64,000 nucleotides of DNA from Toxorhynchites rutilus septentrionalis (taxonomy: Eukaryota > Arthropoda > Insecta > Diptera > Culicidae): NCBI RefSeq assembly GCF_029784135.1, contig NC_073746.1:97557015-97621014 (forward strand), read 5' to 3'. The position numbers and the translations under genes are program-made. Positions 29,397-42,728 of this stretch are shown one piece after another; the first letter of the stretch is position 1, and each line of letters starts with the position of its first letter. The notes under the pieces are model-generated. The model was given only the letters and a program-made list of their open reading frames with translations. It had not been told where the DNA came from and searched no databases.

Positions 29397-32300
29397 CTCA
29401 TTGCTATGGATAAAATTCAGCTTTTAAATTTATTTAAATGCGAAAGTAAATATATCTTACCTTGATGGCTTTTATGTAAGGCGACTATAAAATTAATGTT
29501 CACTGCAATGTTATAAAGAATAGTCAACCTTCCACCAAACTTTCAGCGTAATTATTACGGAATTAGCACCGGACACTAAGTCAAAACACGAATGCGGAAT
29601 CAAAATACGGATACGAAATCAAAACAATTGAAAAAACATACACTCATATTGATGCAAAGGGACTATGCAAAAACAGATTTAAAAATATATATTTTTTTCA
29701 TCTTCTTATCCCAGTGATATCATTTTTCAACAATGATAAGAGGAAAACATTTATAAAGATAAACGAACTTATTTTCTGTACATATTTGTAACAAGGAATG
29801 AATAGTTTTAAAATAAAACAAATATATATATATTCATAAAACACATTGAATGCATAGAGCCTTTGCAAAAAACACAAGCCTTGACATATATTTCAATGAA
29901 CACTGCATCATTTTTCATTCATTGGGTATTTTACTCCAAACTGAACCCCTCACATCAGGGCAATCGCCTTCGACGATACGGTGACTTGGGTCATGTGACT
30001 TTGAGGAGTTCATTGCTGTCACATTCCATTCGCGCAGGAGAATCAGGCCCATTATAATTTGATTGACTTTTCTGATGTTCAGTCGCACGCCACACGCGCA
30101 AACATGACATCCAAACGTCCAATCACTTTCATGAACATTTCTCCCAGTGGGTGGGAAAGCACTGCGGATCGATGTTTCAAATACGTTGAGCGACATTCTC
30201 GAATCAAATTTATATGTTAACCACCGTGATCCTATGTGAGCATCTACAACCAATAAGCAAAGAAAACACTAGTATTTTGACAGACGTATGGAAAATATCT
30301 CCAATTAGTGTCAAACACGCTGTCCGAAAGCCTTCCGTCCTCGCTGCTATTGATCGAGCGTTCACAACTTATTCTCACCGCTCACGCGATCGCATTCGAA
30401 CGATCGCTCGGCGAGAAAACAAATAATAACAAACAGATCATCCCGCGAATATCAGTCACACAGATCACGACTTCCACCACCCGGCTTATTTAACACCTGT
30501 CCCCATCCCCTCCAAGGCGTCAATGCGTCGAGATTTGAATGTGCAAAGGCGAATGGGCTTTCGAGGTTCGGAAACAAGCGGTGGAAGCACAACAAAATAG
30601 TGGCTTTGAGAAGAGTGTGCCGTGTTCACACTTTTCCGCCAACGCAACTCTCATCAGCGGGAATCGGACAAAGGCAGATATGGTGATCTTGATATGGGGG
30701 AGATCTTGTCAGATGGCCAGTTGAGACAATTCGGTGAATGGTGAATGCGTCGTGATCGCTGAAATGGCGTTTATCCAAAATCACCCTGAGCCTTAAATTA
30801 ATTTCCATATTATTCCGGTTACTCAAAATTGTGATATTTTTTTTCTTCTTCGAATCCATGGATCATTTTAATGGCGAGCATAAACGTAATTGCTCACCTT
30901 CAGTTATTATGTGAGTAGTAGCTTTCACAATCGACCATGAAACAACAGCGCGCGCTCCTCGGTCATCTCCACCTGGTGTGTCAGTGTCAATCAAAGCGAA
31001 ATTCATAATCGCGTCGTAATAGAGACACAAACTTTCACGCTGTCCGTCGATTGCCTCCCACCCGACCTCCGACCGATCGAGTTGGAACCGATCTCTAGAC
31101 GCTCCAGACGGTGGGAACCTTGTCCAAATTAGCATTTCGAACATTTGAATGTCAATCAGTGATACCCAGAACCGGCGTATAAACGCACAAAGCAAGGTGA
31201 CAAGCGTATCCGATGAATGAGCGCTCTTGAATGACTTGAATTGTATCAGCGGGGTAAAAATACGAGGCCAATAACTGTCACCCGGCGATATTCATGTCCT
31301 TCTTCCCCGTGGAGATGTGATATGCGATCGACACCGAACATTTGGGTGGCATCTTCATATGTCCATCCTCCTCCAGAATTGTCAGCGCGGACAAACGCCC
31401 GCGGTCGTCAAACAAAGAATGTGCGCAGGAGGACAACAGATCTCCGAATATGATCTTCGTCAATTTCCCTCGGATGTCGGATGGGGTGGCGCGTGGTACG
31501 GTGGTTGCTCGGCGCATACAAATTGCTTATCAGTGCACAACCAAACTGTCTCGTTGAACAGGGTGCTGCGTGTGTGGCTTCCATAGCTCCAAGCAGAACA
31601 GCGTGGATGTGCAGGCACCATTTGAATAAAGCAGTGATAAAGTTCGACATCTTATGAAGTGAAAAATTAACTAAAATTTCCTAAATATGCAAGCTTGCCG
31701 ACCTACAGCAGCTTCTGGATCGGTGCAATGTTTGAATAGACCCAAGACCTAGAGATACTGGAAACATCTGAAATTGGTTATAATATTTTCATGTTCTGTA
31801 GCAATTTGTAATATTAATTCCGACCGTCAATCAAAGTGTTACATTGTATAGTTTTGCATTCATGAGAACTTTCCAAAATTCTAGTGAACTGATAGTATTT
31901 TTTTGAGCATAAATATGCACCACTAGATGACCCAGCAAACTTCGTCCTGCCCAAAATTTATTTTTCGATATCATATTCACGTTTTGTTATTAAGCGCACG
32001 TACATGGGTCCAATCGCAGAACTGTTGATTGATTAATCTTCTAATATATTCTTTAAAATTACCTTTTACAATACATTTCCTAGTACTTTTACCAAAACTC
32101 TTCATTATAATATCAGATTATTTTCAGACACAATTCTCGAAAATTGTTCAACCACTTGCAAATAACATGTTTCTCCGTTACATGGAATAAATGCTTGATA
32201 CAGAAAATATGATAGAATAAAGACAATCCTAAATCGGACAATTCCTTTCTCGAGTTTTGCTATTATCAACACATTCGGTGGTCCATTTTTTTTTATACAG

Positions 32301-32430
32301 ATAGAAGAAGATATAGGAGTGCGTTTTATCACATCAAAATCCATTTCCACTTTCGAACACAAAAATCAATTTCATTAGCGCAAACATCAAATGGACTAAC
32401 ATCGTCTGTCACTATGTAATTGTAGAACAT
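29397..32430. other. no gene or repeat recognised
   Basis: Composition between 29900 and 31700 is more balanced than the AT-rich surroundings, and several frames are open for 60-110 codons on both strands, but none shows a known domain. This could be single-copy intergenic DNA. Confidence 0.4.
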
Positions 32431-32539
32431 ATGCGAAATTGAATTTTCCAAATTTTCCCATTTTCCTTCAGAGTTTTCCGAAAATTTTCAATTCTCATGT
32501 TTGGTTGAAATATGTGTATTATTTTTACTGGACTCCCTC

Positions 32540-33930
32540 TCCATTTCAGAGGAGAGAGAGGTCATATCATCATAGAAATATTTCTCTTATCCAAAAACCC
32601 TCACATCCCAAATTTGGCTCCATTTGCTTGATTAGTTCTGGAATTATTCAGTACCCCCCCCCCTTCTTTACAGAGGAGGGTCAAACCACCATAGAAACAT
32701 TTATTGCCCCCTTAAACCTTCACATGCCAAATTTGGCTACATTTGATTGATTAGTTTTCGAGTTATGCAGGAATTTGTGTTTCATTTGTATGGCAGCCCC
32801 CTCTTAGAGAGGGGGGAGGAGTGTCTATTCAGCATAGAAACGTTTCGTGCCCCTTCAAACCTTCACATGCCAAATTTGACTTCATTTTCTTGATTAGTTT
32901 TTGAGTTATGGAGAAAATTATTCCTCATTTGTATGACAGAGAGAGGTGAGGAATGTCTAATCACCATAGAAACATTTATTGTCCTATCAAACCTTCACAT
33001 GCCAAATTTGGCTCCATTTGATTGATTAGTTTTCGAGTTATACAGGAATTTGTGTTCCATTTGTATGGCAACCCCCTCTTAGAGAGGGGGAGGAGTGTCT
33101 ATTCATCATAGAAACGTTTCTGCTCCCCTAAAACCTTTACATGCCAAATTTGGCTCTATTTGCTTGATTAGTTCTTGAGTTATGGAGAAATTTATTCCTC
33201 ATTTGTATGGCAGCCGCCTATTAGAGAAGAGGGAGGAGCGTCTATTTATCATAGAAACGTTTCGTGCCCTCTCAAACCTTCACATGCCAAATTTGGCTCC
33301 AATTGATTGATTAGTTTTCGAGTTATGCAAAAATTTATGCTTCATTTGTATGACAGCCCCCTCTTAGAGAGGGGGGAGCAGTGCCTATTCACCATAGAAA
33401 CGTTTGGTGTCCGCTAAAACCTTCACATGCCAAATTTGGCTCCATTTTATTGATAAGTTTTCGAGTTATGCAGGAATTTGTGTTCCATTTGTATGGCAAC
33501 CCCCTCTTATAGAGGGGGGAGGAGTGTCTATTCATCATAGAAACGTTTCATGTCCCCTAAAACCTTCACATGCCAAATTTGGCTCTGTGTGCTTGATTAG
33601 TTCTTGAGTTATGGAGAAATTTATTCCTCATTTGTATGACAGAGAGAGGGGAGGAATGTCTAATCACCATACAAATATTTATTGCATCCTAAAACCTTCA
33701 CATGCCAAACTTGGTTTCGTTTGCTTGATTAATTCACGAGTAATTCAGAAATTTATGTTTCATTTGTATGGCAGCCCTCCCTTAAAGAGGGGGAGGGATC
33801 TCGAACTATCATAAAAACTTTCTCCGGCCCCAAAAACCCCTACACACCAATTTCCATGACGGTTCAGTAGTTTCCGAGTCCATAAAAATCAGACAGACAG
33901 ACAGAGACCCATTTTTATAGATATAGAAAT
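32540..33930. repeat. tandem repeat array of about 142-bp period
   Basis: About nine to ten units, anchored by CACATGCCAAATTTGGCT at roughly 32603, 32722, 32864, 32997, 33140, 33282, 33425, 33568 and 33700 (spacing mostly 141-143). Units also share GAGAGGGGG and CATAGAAACGTTT. The array ends with CAGTAGTTTCCGAGTCC and GACAGACAGACAGAGACC, a tail often found at the 3' end of insect repeats. Confidence 0.85.
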
Positions 33931-33940
33931 GATATTTCAA

Positions 33941-34253
33941 AGACATTGATTTGCCTCTAATTGAGCATCTAGCCAATTGGACAGGCCTGTAAATGACATT
34001 CGATCATCTAATTGGACATTTAGTAATCATCCTTTGTGCAAGTTTCTAGAACACGATAAATCCTTAGGAGTGTTTTCAACAATTTTTCAGCCATTTTACT
34101 AGATTAGGTGTTTTGCACATATTTCTGATTTTCCTGGTTTGACTTGTTTTTCACATTGTGTTGTGTTTCTTGATATGTCCAATTACAGGTCACAATCGCC
34201 TCTAATGTGACACTGAGCGGTGCCTCGGTATGTCAAATTAGAAGTAAACCACT
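33941..34253. mobile_element. older pogo-like MITE related to those in the H2A spacers
   Basis: The right end is GAAGTAAACCACTG followed by TA; internal CAATTGGAC and GACACTGAGCGGTGCCTCGG match the spacer MITE. The left end CATTGATTTGCCTCTAATTG is decayed, so that boundary is approximate. Confidence 0.55.
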
Positions 34254-35329
34254 GTAGAGTAGTGCGGGACAAAGGTGCGCATTGGCCTATTTGAAGCAAA
34301 CGAGCATAAAAATTCGACAACAGTGTATTCGTTTGATACATTATTACACCAGCAGCTCACACATATAATCAAGATACATTTCATGAATGTGGCGAAAAGT
34401 TATGAGGCAAAAAGAGTTTTGTGATGTTTTGATCTATTTTTTATTTCAATTTTGGGGACAACGATTTACTTACCTAAAATAACTGGAAGGTTCAAAACTA
34501 CACTGTCAAGGAAACCTTCATTCTGTAATAGATGAAAGTGCGTATTTCTTTTTGTGGAAAAGTTCAAGACATTTTTTTTAAATTTCGATTAGTTCAAAAA
34601 TCACTTGTGGGACAAAAGTGCGCAGTGGCTGTGGGACAAAAGTTCGCACCAGCTCAAAAAATTTATAAAATGTTTTCAACAAAAATTTTAACGGGACCCA
34701 CAAGAAGAAAACTGATTTGAAGAAATGCACTCCAGAAATGCTCAAATGGCCCGAGAGGCTCCGGGAGGGAGCTTCAGAGCATCGAATTGCGGTAGAACTC
34801 GATATTTCTTAATCAGCTCAGAGGGAGAGGGTCATATCAGTAAGTGATTTATGATTTGAATCTTCCTTTTATTGACATTTCTACTTCTGCTGCGATGGGC
34901 CAGCGAGCACCTAGGGCGGTTCAGATAGGTATTTACGAGTGAGCAGTCTGATGATCTGGCAGAGCACTGGACAAAGCTTTCTATGGTATGACTCTCAAAG
35001 ATTTACGGCGTATGGCGTTTGATTTTTTTAAAAGTTTGAAAGCCAACAACCTCCGAATTCAACCAAGTTGCGAAACTGGCAAGAGGTAATTGGGCTTCTA
35101 GCTTCATAAGGAACCATCGTCTGTCCACAATTACAACTACCACAATTGCATAAATTGTTAGTAGCAAGACCTACACGATAAAGACGTGCAGAGAGCTCGA
35201 ATGGATTGAACTTTGTGGATAATAGAGTAAAACCATCTTCCAAGATCATCCCTCCATTGATTCTGTCTACTTATAAATGCTTGTTTGTCCGAAAAATGAA
35301 GAATAACTCGTGATACGCATCGACTTACT
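34254..35329. other. no gene seen
   Basis: GGGACAAAAGTGCGCA-type words occur near 34267, 34610 and 34631, suggesting an old repeat. No protein domain. Confidence 0.35.
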
Positions 35330-35342
35330 ATTACATACTATT

Positions 35343-35614
35343 TCTTCTTCTTAAATGGCACCAACGTTCCTAGAGGAACTTCGACGTCTCAACGTAATAT
35401 TACTTGCGTCATTTTTACTAGTACTTAGTTGAGATTTCTATGCCAAATAACACGCCTTGAATGCATTCTGAGTGGCAAGCTCTAGAATACGCGTGACCAC
35501 AGTGCAAGTCGGAGGAAAGTTCTTTTACGAAAAATTCCCCGGACCAGAACGGGAATCGAACCCGAACCCCCGGCATGTTAGGTTTTGACGCTAACCACTC
35601 GGCCACGGGAGCAC
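35343..35614 (-). mobile_element. tRNA-derived SINE, family A, copy 1
   Basis: 272 bp, flanked by the 13-bp duplication ATTACATACTATT (35330-35342 and 35615-35627). On the minus strand an A box TGGCCGAGTGG and a B box GGTTCGATTCC, both perfect matches to the pol III consensus, precede a body ending in an AAGAAGAAGAA tail. Confidence 0.92.
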
Positions 35615-35921
35615 ATTACATACTATTACTTACTATATTTTCTGTTCGTGTTTCAAGAAAAAAATTGCTGGATAAATTTCCTGTCTAATAATAACATAAC
35701 ATAGATACAGCGTTCGTGGTCCCGAAACCATGCAAACTATGAAAAACAAATACAATCAATAATTGCGAAAACAAAATACAATTTTTAAATTAGTATGGTT
35801 CAGTAAAAAAAAAATTTTAACAGTAATTAACAGTCTCTATATAGCATGATTTTGAATATATTCAAGGCATTCAGTTCTTTTCAACTCCGAGTGATTATTT
35901 GGAATAGATAACATGGTTTTT

Positions 35922-36971
35922 GAGGTAGAACTACGTCTTTCAGGAAGGGTGCCAAATCAGAGAATAGGTCACGTTTTTATGAAATAAAGTTAACGTTAAT
36001 AACTTTTTTCACTGTGAACGAATTCTCATGATTTGCATACCAATCGAATCGGAAATTCTCTAAGATTTGTTTGATATGATATACATTACATTTCGCTAAT
36101 CTCTAAACGGTTTAAATTCATGAAAACTGAAAGAACTTCCTTTTTTCCCATACATTTGTTCTACCGATTTGTATGCTCCGTATCCGTATATCGAATGCTT
36201 ATAACTCGAGCATTTCTTGACAGATCGGAAAGATGTTTGCATCAATTGATAGGAAATATTTCTACGCGTCTATCACAATTAATAAAATATTATTTTTCTT
36301 GAGATGAACAATTGAATAACTGTAAAATGTCATGCATTATCTAAACGCCCTAACTGCCAAGTTTTGATTGGCCCGATTTACGGTTTCCCCAACACAGACT
36401 TCAAAATCGATGTACCTGTGGAAATTCGCTCTGCAAAATATAATCGGGGGTATTCTTGTTCCCACTGAACTGTGTTTCCCTAACACGGACTTAAAAATTA
36501 ATGTGCCTGGAGGAATCTGCTTTGCAAATACATGCAAGTCAGGGTATTTTTTGGTGTTGAATACTTTTGTACTCGCTTGTCGTTGTGCAGACCGGAATGT
36601 GTTTCCCTAAAACGTACTTTTCAACTGAGAAGCCTGGGAAAACCATCATTTCAGATACTAGAAGTGAATGAACTTTCGCGATTCAAGAACTATGTAAACA
36701 TGAGATGTGCAGTAATTTCAGAGGGAAATGTAAAATACAATGATCGTTTGACAATTCTTCCGTTCACATATTTTGGTAGTCCTAGGCATCATATCAAACG
36801 TTAAAGGACGTTCTTCAAATTTATTTGTAACGAAGAACATAATCTATTACAAAAAATTCGATGCATTCTAAAATAATATTCGAAGTGGTAAAAACAGTGG
36901 ATTGCATGATATAATTGCGTAGTTCTACGTCGAAAATATGCGGTTGTGTCCTAGATACAACCCATTACAAC
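35922..36971 (-). mobile_element. TRH-family element, copy 9 (1.05 kb, diverged)
   Basis: The B end is GAGGTAGAACTACGTC at 35922; the inverted A end is at about 36918-36971, with hairpin GGTTGTGTC / GATACAACC and TAGTTCTACGTC. Five T lie on each side. The interior resembles copies 2 and 3, including ATCGAATGCTTATAACTCGA-type sequence and the short tandem repeat at 36385-36625. Confidence 0.75.
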
Positions 36972-39154
36972 TTTTTGTTAAAGACTATCTATCCATTTGT
37001 TTGTTTTCAATTCATTCCGATTTATTTTGGACAGAGAATGTTAAAACAAATATTGCATGACACAAGCACATTTCCAGCCGGTATAATCCATGCTAGATCC
37101 ATTAACAGGCCCGCGCCTGGTCCGTTCCAATGCTGTATTGAAGGCGGCAAGAATCATTGCATCATATTATAAATCGGCAGGCCAACAAGTGCTAAATCAC
37201 CCACGCATAATCGCTACATAGACGTCTCGAGGCGAGTAATGGGTCGAGATTTAATACGGCCGTAGACAAAACATTTGCTGAAAAGCTAAGAACTGTGGGA
37301 GTATTGGATCGCACTCGCATTCGAAGCACTTCTGCAGCCACGGTTCCGAGTGTTGAATTTTCAAATCGAATTATAGATAAAAAAAAGCAACAAACTCTCC
37401 AAATAAAGATGTTTTGTGGAAAAAAGACCAATTTTACGACCATCAGGTCGTTTGTTTTAAATATATTCTCTCCAATCACCACTGTACAGCTAATAGATAC
37501 CTAAATGGAGCTCTTCTCGTTTACAAAATGAATCCCGGGATCAGCGTGTGGGTCACAGCACCTTCAACTTACGGTTTCGATCCGGTGTGGTTTCAAAATG
37601 GATTCGGAATTTATTGGGCTGATCTGAAATTTAATCCGACATGTTCCTTACGATTAAGATGTCAATTTTTGTCATGGGATGTTGTTTGTTTTCGGATAGA
37701 TTTGATAGCCCAATTGAATTAGCTATCCGAAGAAGTGTTGCACATTCGTTGGTGATTTATGGCCGATGGGGATATTTACATTAGCCGAAGACATGGAGAA
37801 CATAATTCTACAGGCAATCTCTAGGCGATTGAAAAAAAAGTTGTTTGACAAGTGTGGCGTCCGATTGCCCGAGTTTGCGAAATAAGAGTGGAATATATTT
37901 TTTTTTAATTTGATAATTTTATTGATGCTCTAAATATAAACTATTAGTGTATGAAATCTAAAGTTCACATGTCACCAAGAGTAATTATGTACTGTAGGTT
38001 TGACTCCCTTTCTGCAGACTTTACATTACCGCACCCTGCTGTATTTTGGATTGTATCCCACTCATCCAAAAAGTTAGAATGTCAACAGCGACAATAAAAA
38101 AAACATATCGCAGTCGGTGAGAAAGTTTTCAAATTCGATCGAGAATGTTTCGAACGGTGTCCCGTCATCGGGGCTTGAACCTTATCACAACCCAAACGAC
38201 CACAAGTGTGTAAACAGCTCGGCTGAAAAGATAAAGATGCCCTTCAAGTGTAGGTTTTCGAACACGGTACCATACACAAACGGAAGGATTGTGCTGCCCC
38301 CTTTTCCCTCGGTACTGCGCAAACCGGTAGGCTAAGTAAACTCCATCAACTAGATTACGATTGCGCAAAGAATCGTGGGAAAGGTGCAGTTTTTCTTACT
38401 ACACGTCTCATCGCACCGGCAGAATGTTCGGATTGGATTTTGTTGTTATATTTTTCTTAGTTTTAAGTATTAGCAATTTCTTAACACTACCAGCAAACGC
38501 CCCACCGAAGGCTGGATCTTTCTCGCTGACCATCACTGGCTGGTCAGTGGTGTCTCAATGGATGCATCTTATGAATGGACCGAAGACGACGACGGTGCGT
38601 ACTGAAGATGGTATCCTTACGGATTCATTCAATTCGACTCCGACTCCGGCAGGCCGGCCAACGTCGGACAGTCGGCGGACACGATACACGAAGATAATTC
38701 TTCCCCATTACCTCTTTACCACACACACACATATTTTCAGCACGCAATCAGCCCGGGCGAGTTGCGATGCTGGGAGGTAGTAAAAACAAGAACAGGAACC
38801 GGAGAACAACAGCAGATCGAAGAGTTATGTGCTCGTAGGAGTCTTTCTGTTCTGATGCGCGGAAAGGATTGCGGGCATCCCTGAGCGTGGAATGACGAAT
38901 TGGAAATTGAAGTTACTCCCATTGAAATGAGTGGTAGTCTCGCGGGGGTTTGCTCTCCATTCATTAGTTTGGGGCGATTTTTTGTAAATGGTATTGCGAA
39001 GTTTAAGTTTTGGAACTTGATGTGTTTTGCTTTGATACGAAAATTATTATCTAAATACGATCAAGAGAGAAAAGGAAATTAATTTATGATAAAAGAAAAT
39101 ATTGTAACATCCAGGGATTTTAACATATCAATATCAAATTATCGAGAGGTTTTC
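36972..39154. other. no gene recognised
   Basis: A 139-codon frame at 38361-38780 includes a hydrophobic stretch FVVIFFLVLSISNFLTL, but no family match or coding context is seen. It is more likely chance than a gene. Confidence 0.35.
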
Positions 39155-39420
39155 GACGTAGGACTACGTCTATCATGAAGGGTGTCAAGTTGGAAAACAG
39201 GTCACGTTTTGAAGAAATAAATTTCACTTCGATAACTAATTACCTGCGAATGGATCCTGACGGTTTGCATTCCCATCGAATTGGAAATTCCCTAAGATTT
39301 GTTTGATATGCTATACATTCCAATCCCCTGGTGTCTTTAAATTGATGAAAACTAAAGCATCCAAATTTTCCCATACATTTGTTCTGTCCATTTGTGTGCT
39401 TACCTAACCGTGCTGTCAAT
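39155..39420 (-). mobile_element. TRH-family element, copy 10, B end only
   Basis: GACGTAGGACTACGTC at 39155 is followed by TATCATGAAGGGTGTCAAG, matching the start of copy 9. The other end is missing before the element at 39540. Confidence 0.65.
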
Positions 39421-39737
39421 AACGGGCAACTTATGCAGCTGCGAGAATAGAAACAACGGAGGGGATAACGAGAATAATCTATTTGCGACGTAAATTCCAC
39501 CCTGGTACAGTAAGTACACTATATATAAATATTGCATAGCAGCCATTCTATGCCAAACCGATATAGTGGTTCTCAGATTTTCGTTAAAAGTGGTAGTTTT
39601 GTTTTTTATCGCAAATAATGAGATCCGTATTTTTTTAATTTTTTTGTTAGGGTGACCCTTTTTGATTTTAGGGTGGTCCAAAAAACCATTTTTTTCGCAT
39701 TTTTGTCAAAAATGACTTTTTTCAAAAACTCATAACT

Positions 39738-41050
39738 ACTGGAGAGGATACAATATCGTTGCTTGCGTATAGCCATGGGGTGTTTGCATTCGACACATAC
39801 GATGAGTCTCGAAGTCTTGGCAGGAGTAACTCCACTCACTCTTCGGTTCACAGAATTATCCTACAGATGTCTCATCCGTTGCAAGATCATGAATCCATTG
39901 GTGATCGATAACTTCGAAAATCTACTCCAACTGACTCCTCAGTCAAGTTTTGTGTCTTTATACCATAAGTACCTTACCCACGACGTGCACCCTTCACCAG
40001 GCATCTCCAACCAAGTTTGCTTCCCATACTTTTGCAATTCTTCTGTCATTTTTTATCTATCCATGCGACAAAAAATCCATGGAATCCCAGATCACCTACG
40101 CTCCGATTCTATTCCGCCGATATTTTCGGCAGAATATGGGAAAGTTAGATCTGATAAAATGTTCTTTACTGACGGTTCATACATAAACGGATCCACTGGC
40201 TTCGGCATCTTCAATGAAAATTCCAGTGCCTCTTTCAAACTCAAAGATCCTTGTTCCGTGTATGTCGCTGAACTGGGTGCGATATACTACGCACTAGGGA
40301 TTATTGAAACATTGCCCATCGACCATTATTTTATTTTTTCAGACAGTCTCAGCTCAATAGAGGCAATCCGCTCAATGAAAGTTGATAAACGCTCATCTTA
40401 TTTCCTAACAAGAATGAGACATCTATTGAGTGTTTTGGTCGAAAAATTATTCAAGATTACCTTAGCATGGGTTCCCTCTCATTGCTCGATTCCGGGGAAT
40501 GAGAAAGCGGACTCGCTAGCTCAGGTGGGCGCTTCAGTGTCCCTGTTTCATATCCCTCCTATCCGATCTATAAATTTTTACTTAGTCGCGGCAATACATA
40601 CACAAACTCTTTACAGATACACGGGCCGAAGGTTGTGCAGTCCACTGATGATACAACAAGAGCCAAAGGTTGTACCGCTCATGACAACTCTACACGAGCT
40701 GATGATTGCGCCGGCTAGTGATCATTCTATCCTGGATTCCTCGAGTCGAGAAAGACGCACCACGCTAGATATGGGGTGCAGACTAGGGGGGCGTTGCTGA
40801 TTAACGGTCAGCTGCATCCCAATAGGAAGTATCCCATGTAGGGCACACGTACAGAGCACTGGAGACTGCAACATCCCAATTATGAGAACACTTGTAATAC
40901 TAACCTCGAGCCAACCGCGAGTAATCGGTTACATATAATATTACTAACATAGTTGTAAGCAAACATTGTCAAAATATTGAACTCCCAGCCCCGTTAGGCT
41001 GACGCCATATGAGCCTTAATAAAAATATATATTTTGGATAAAAAAAAAAA
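39738..41050 (+). mobile_element. 5'-truncated LINE insertion with RNase H domain
   Basis: The insertion begins inside coding sequence (frame open from 39742) and ends in the poly-A at 41041-41050. The short duplication ATAACT is on both sides. The 3' part reads GACGCCATATGAGCC then TTAATAAAAATATATATTTTGG. An RNase H domain after the reverse transcriptase is typical of I-clade and related LINEs. Confidence 0.85.
39742..40800 (+). pseudogene. LINE ORF2 C-terminus: RT tail and RNase H
   Basis: It begins LERIQYRCLRIAMGC then EVLAGVTPLTLRF, the region just after the RT. RNase H follows with the four acidic residues in order: TDGSYINGSTGFGIF (D), YVAELGAIYYALG (E), IFSDSLSSIEAI (D) and WVPSHCSIPGNEKADSLA (D). 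The RNase H catalytic set is therefore complete. The RT and endonuclease are absent because of 5' truncation, and the last 90 residues no longer resemble the family. There is no start codon of its own, so it is a dead fragment. Confidence 0.88.
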
Positions 41051-42245
41051 TTATAACTTTTGAACTACTAGGCCGATTCAGATGATCTACATATCAAATT
41101 AAAGCCAATCACTTGGTCTTTTTTGAAAAAAGACTATACCTGCAGAAAATTTGAATGCTGCTCTCGTTATTATTGTTTGTATTCGTTTTTCATTGTCTTC
41201 ATAGTCTCGGGACCAAAGGCGCTATATTTTTTTTTATATTTTTTCTGGAAAGCTGATAATTTTTCACATAACATATCTCGAAATCAGGGAGGCGGCTTTT
41301 TTTCGTTTTTGAGTTATGATTTTTCAAAGTTACCCGATGGTCCAAAAAATCATTTTCTACTTTTTTCCCAAAAATGACTTTCTTCAAAAATTTATTACTT
41401 TTGAGCTACTGGACCGATTCAGGTGATCGACATATCAAATTAAAGCTAGCTTTTTTTGAAAGGATAACACATTTGCCAATTAATTGGATTACAATCACAT
41501 ACATCCAGTCTAGTCGCATAGAAATGAGGAACGAAAACTGAAAACATGTTAACTTTGAAAAAGCATAACTTGAAAATGAAAAATAACACCACTCTGGTAT
41601 TCAGATATATTATGTGAAAAAACCTCAGCTTTCAGGAAAAAATATAAAAAAATATGGCGCCCTTGGTACCGAAACGATGAAAGCTATAAAAAACAAATAT
41701 AATCAATAATTACGGAATCATCTGAATCGGTCCAGTAGATCAAAAGTTATGATTTTTTGTAGTGGAAAAAATGGGAAAAAACCATCGACTAATTTTGAAA
41801 AATCATAACACAAAAACGAAAAAAAACGCTTACTGGTTTCGAGATATGTTGTGTGGAAAATCCTCAGCTTTCCAGAAAAAATATAAAAAAAAACTATAGC
41901 GCCCTTGATCCCGAGACTATGAAAACAATAAAAAACGAATACAATCAACAATAACGAGAGCAGAATTCAAATTTTCTGCAGATATAGCATTTTTTCAAAA
42001 AAATCACCAAACACCAAAATACCAGGTGATTGGCTTTAATTTGATATGTCGATCATCTGAATCGGTCTAGTAGTTCAAGAGTTTTGAATTTTTGAAAAAA
42101 GTCTTTTTTGGCAAAAATGCGAAAAAATGTTTTTTTTGGACCACCCTAAAATGGAAATGGTCACCCTAACAAAAAAAAATACGAATATCATAATTTGCGA
42201 TGAAGAGCAAAAATACCACTTTTGACGAAAATCTGAGAACCACTA

Positions 42246-42698
42246 CAGGTAAACTTCGATATAACGTACATTTCAGTTTCAAAATTGTACGTTGTATCGA
42301 ATTATACGTTATATCGAAGCATAATAAAGTACTCATAAACGTAGTCTATAATACATTATTGTTTTGCTGTTTTAGTAAAGTTAATGAATAACTTCAATCA
42401 GAAGACGAAGCCAGCTTTTCTCATGATGTTTCCCTTCGTACTGTTGATTAAAACTTGATTCGTTTAGAATCCGGAATTACAAAAGCAGCTGTATTTCGGG
42501 ATTGATTGAAGGTACAAAACTTGTTTTAGCATTACAATACAGATATTTCATTGTTCTATCAGAGAAAAAATATTGAAAAAAATTTCCTTTCCATTTTGGA
42601 AATGTGTACGTTAAATCGAGGTAAAATGTACGTTATATCGAGTGACGTTATATCGAGGGTACGTTATAACGAGGGTACGTTATATCGAAGTTTCCCTG
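42246..42698. mobile_element. pogo-like MITE inserted in the W element's terminal repeat
   Basis: 453 bp, starting CAGGTAAACTTCGATATAAC and ending TTATATCGAAGTTTCCCTG, with TA on both sides (42244-42245 and 42699-42700). Removing it and one TA restores the W terminal repeat exactly. It is full of CGTTATATCGA words. Confidence 0.85.
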
Positions 42699-42728
42699 TA
42701 TATCGGTTTGGCATGGAATGGCTGATAG

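Larger units (their letters stand above)
39540..42724. mobile_element. 3.2-kb inverted-repeat element (family W), copy 1
   Basis: It starts CAGCCATTCTATGCCAAACC and ends with the inverse, GGTTTGGCATGGAATGGCTG. ATAG flanks both sides (39536-39539 and 42725-42728). The arms continue inward as CTCAGATTTTCGT...TGGTAGTTTTG and inverse. Repeated A/T-rich blocks with GACCACCCTAAAAT-like words fill the interior. It contains a LINE insertion and a pogo-like MITE. No transposase is recognised; the superfamily is unknown. Confidence 0.8.

Noticed and set aside
29397..32430. Host gene in the compositionally balanced stretch
   Set aside because: Frames up to about 110 codons occur on both strands, but none has a domain or convincing exon structure.
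32540..33930. CRISPR array
   Set aside because: Units are long and contiguous with no unique spacers; the genome is eukaryotic.
38361..38780. 139-codon frame with a hydrophobic segment
   Set aside because: No family match, no splice or promoter context, and the hydrophobic part alone is not evidence of a gene.
39763..40800. 345-codon frame as a host gene
   Set aside because: It encodes LINE RT tail and RNase H motifs, ends near a poly-A, and has a target duplication.
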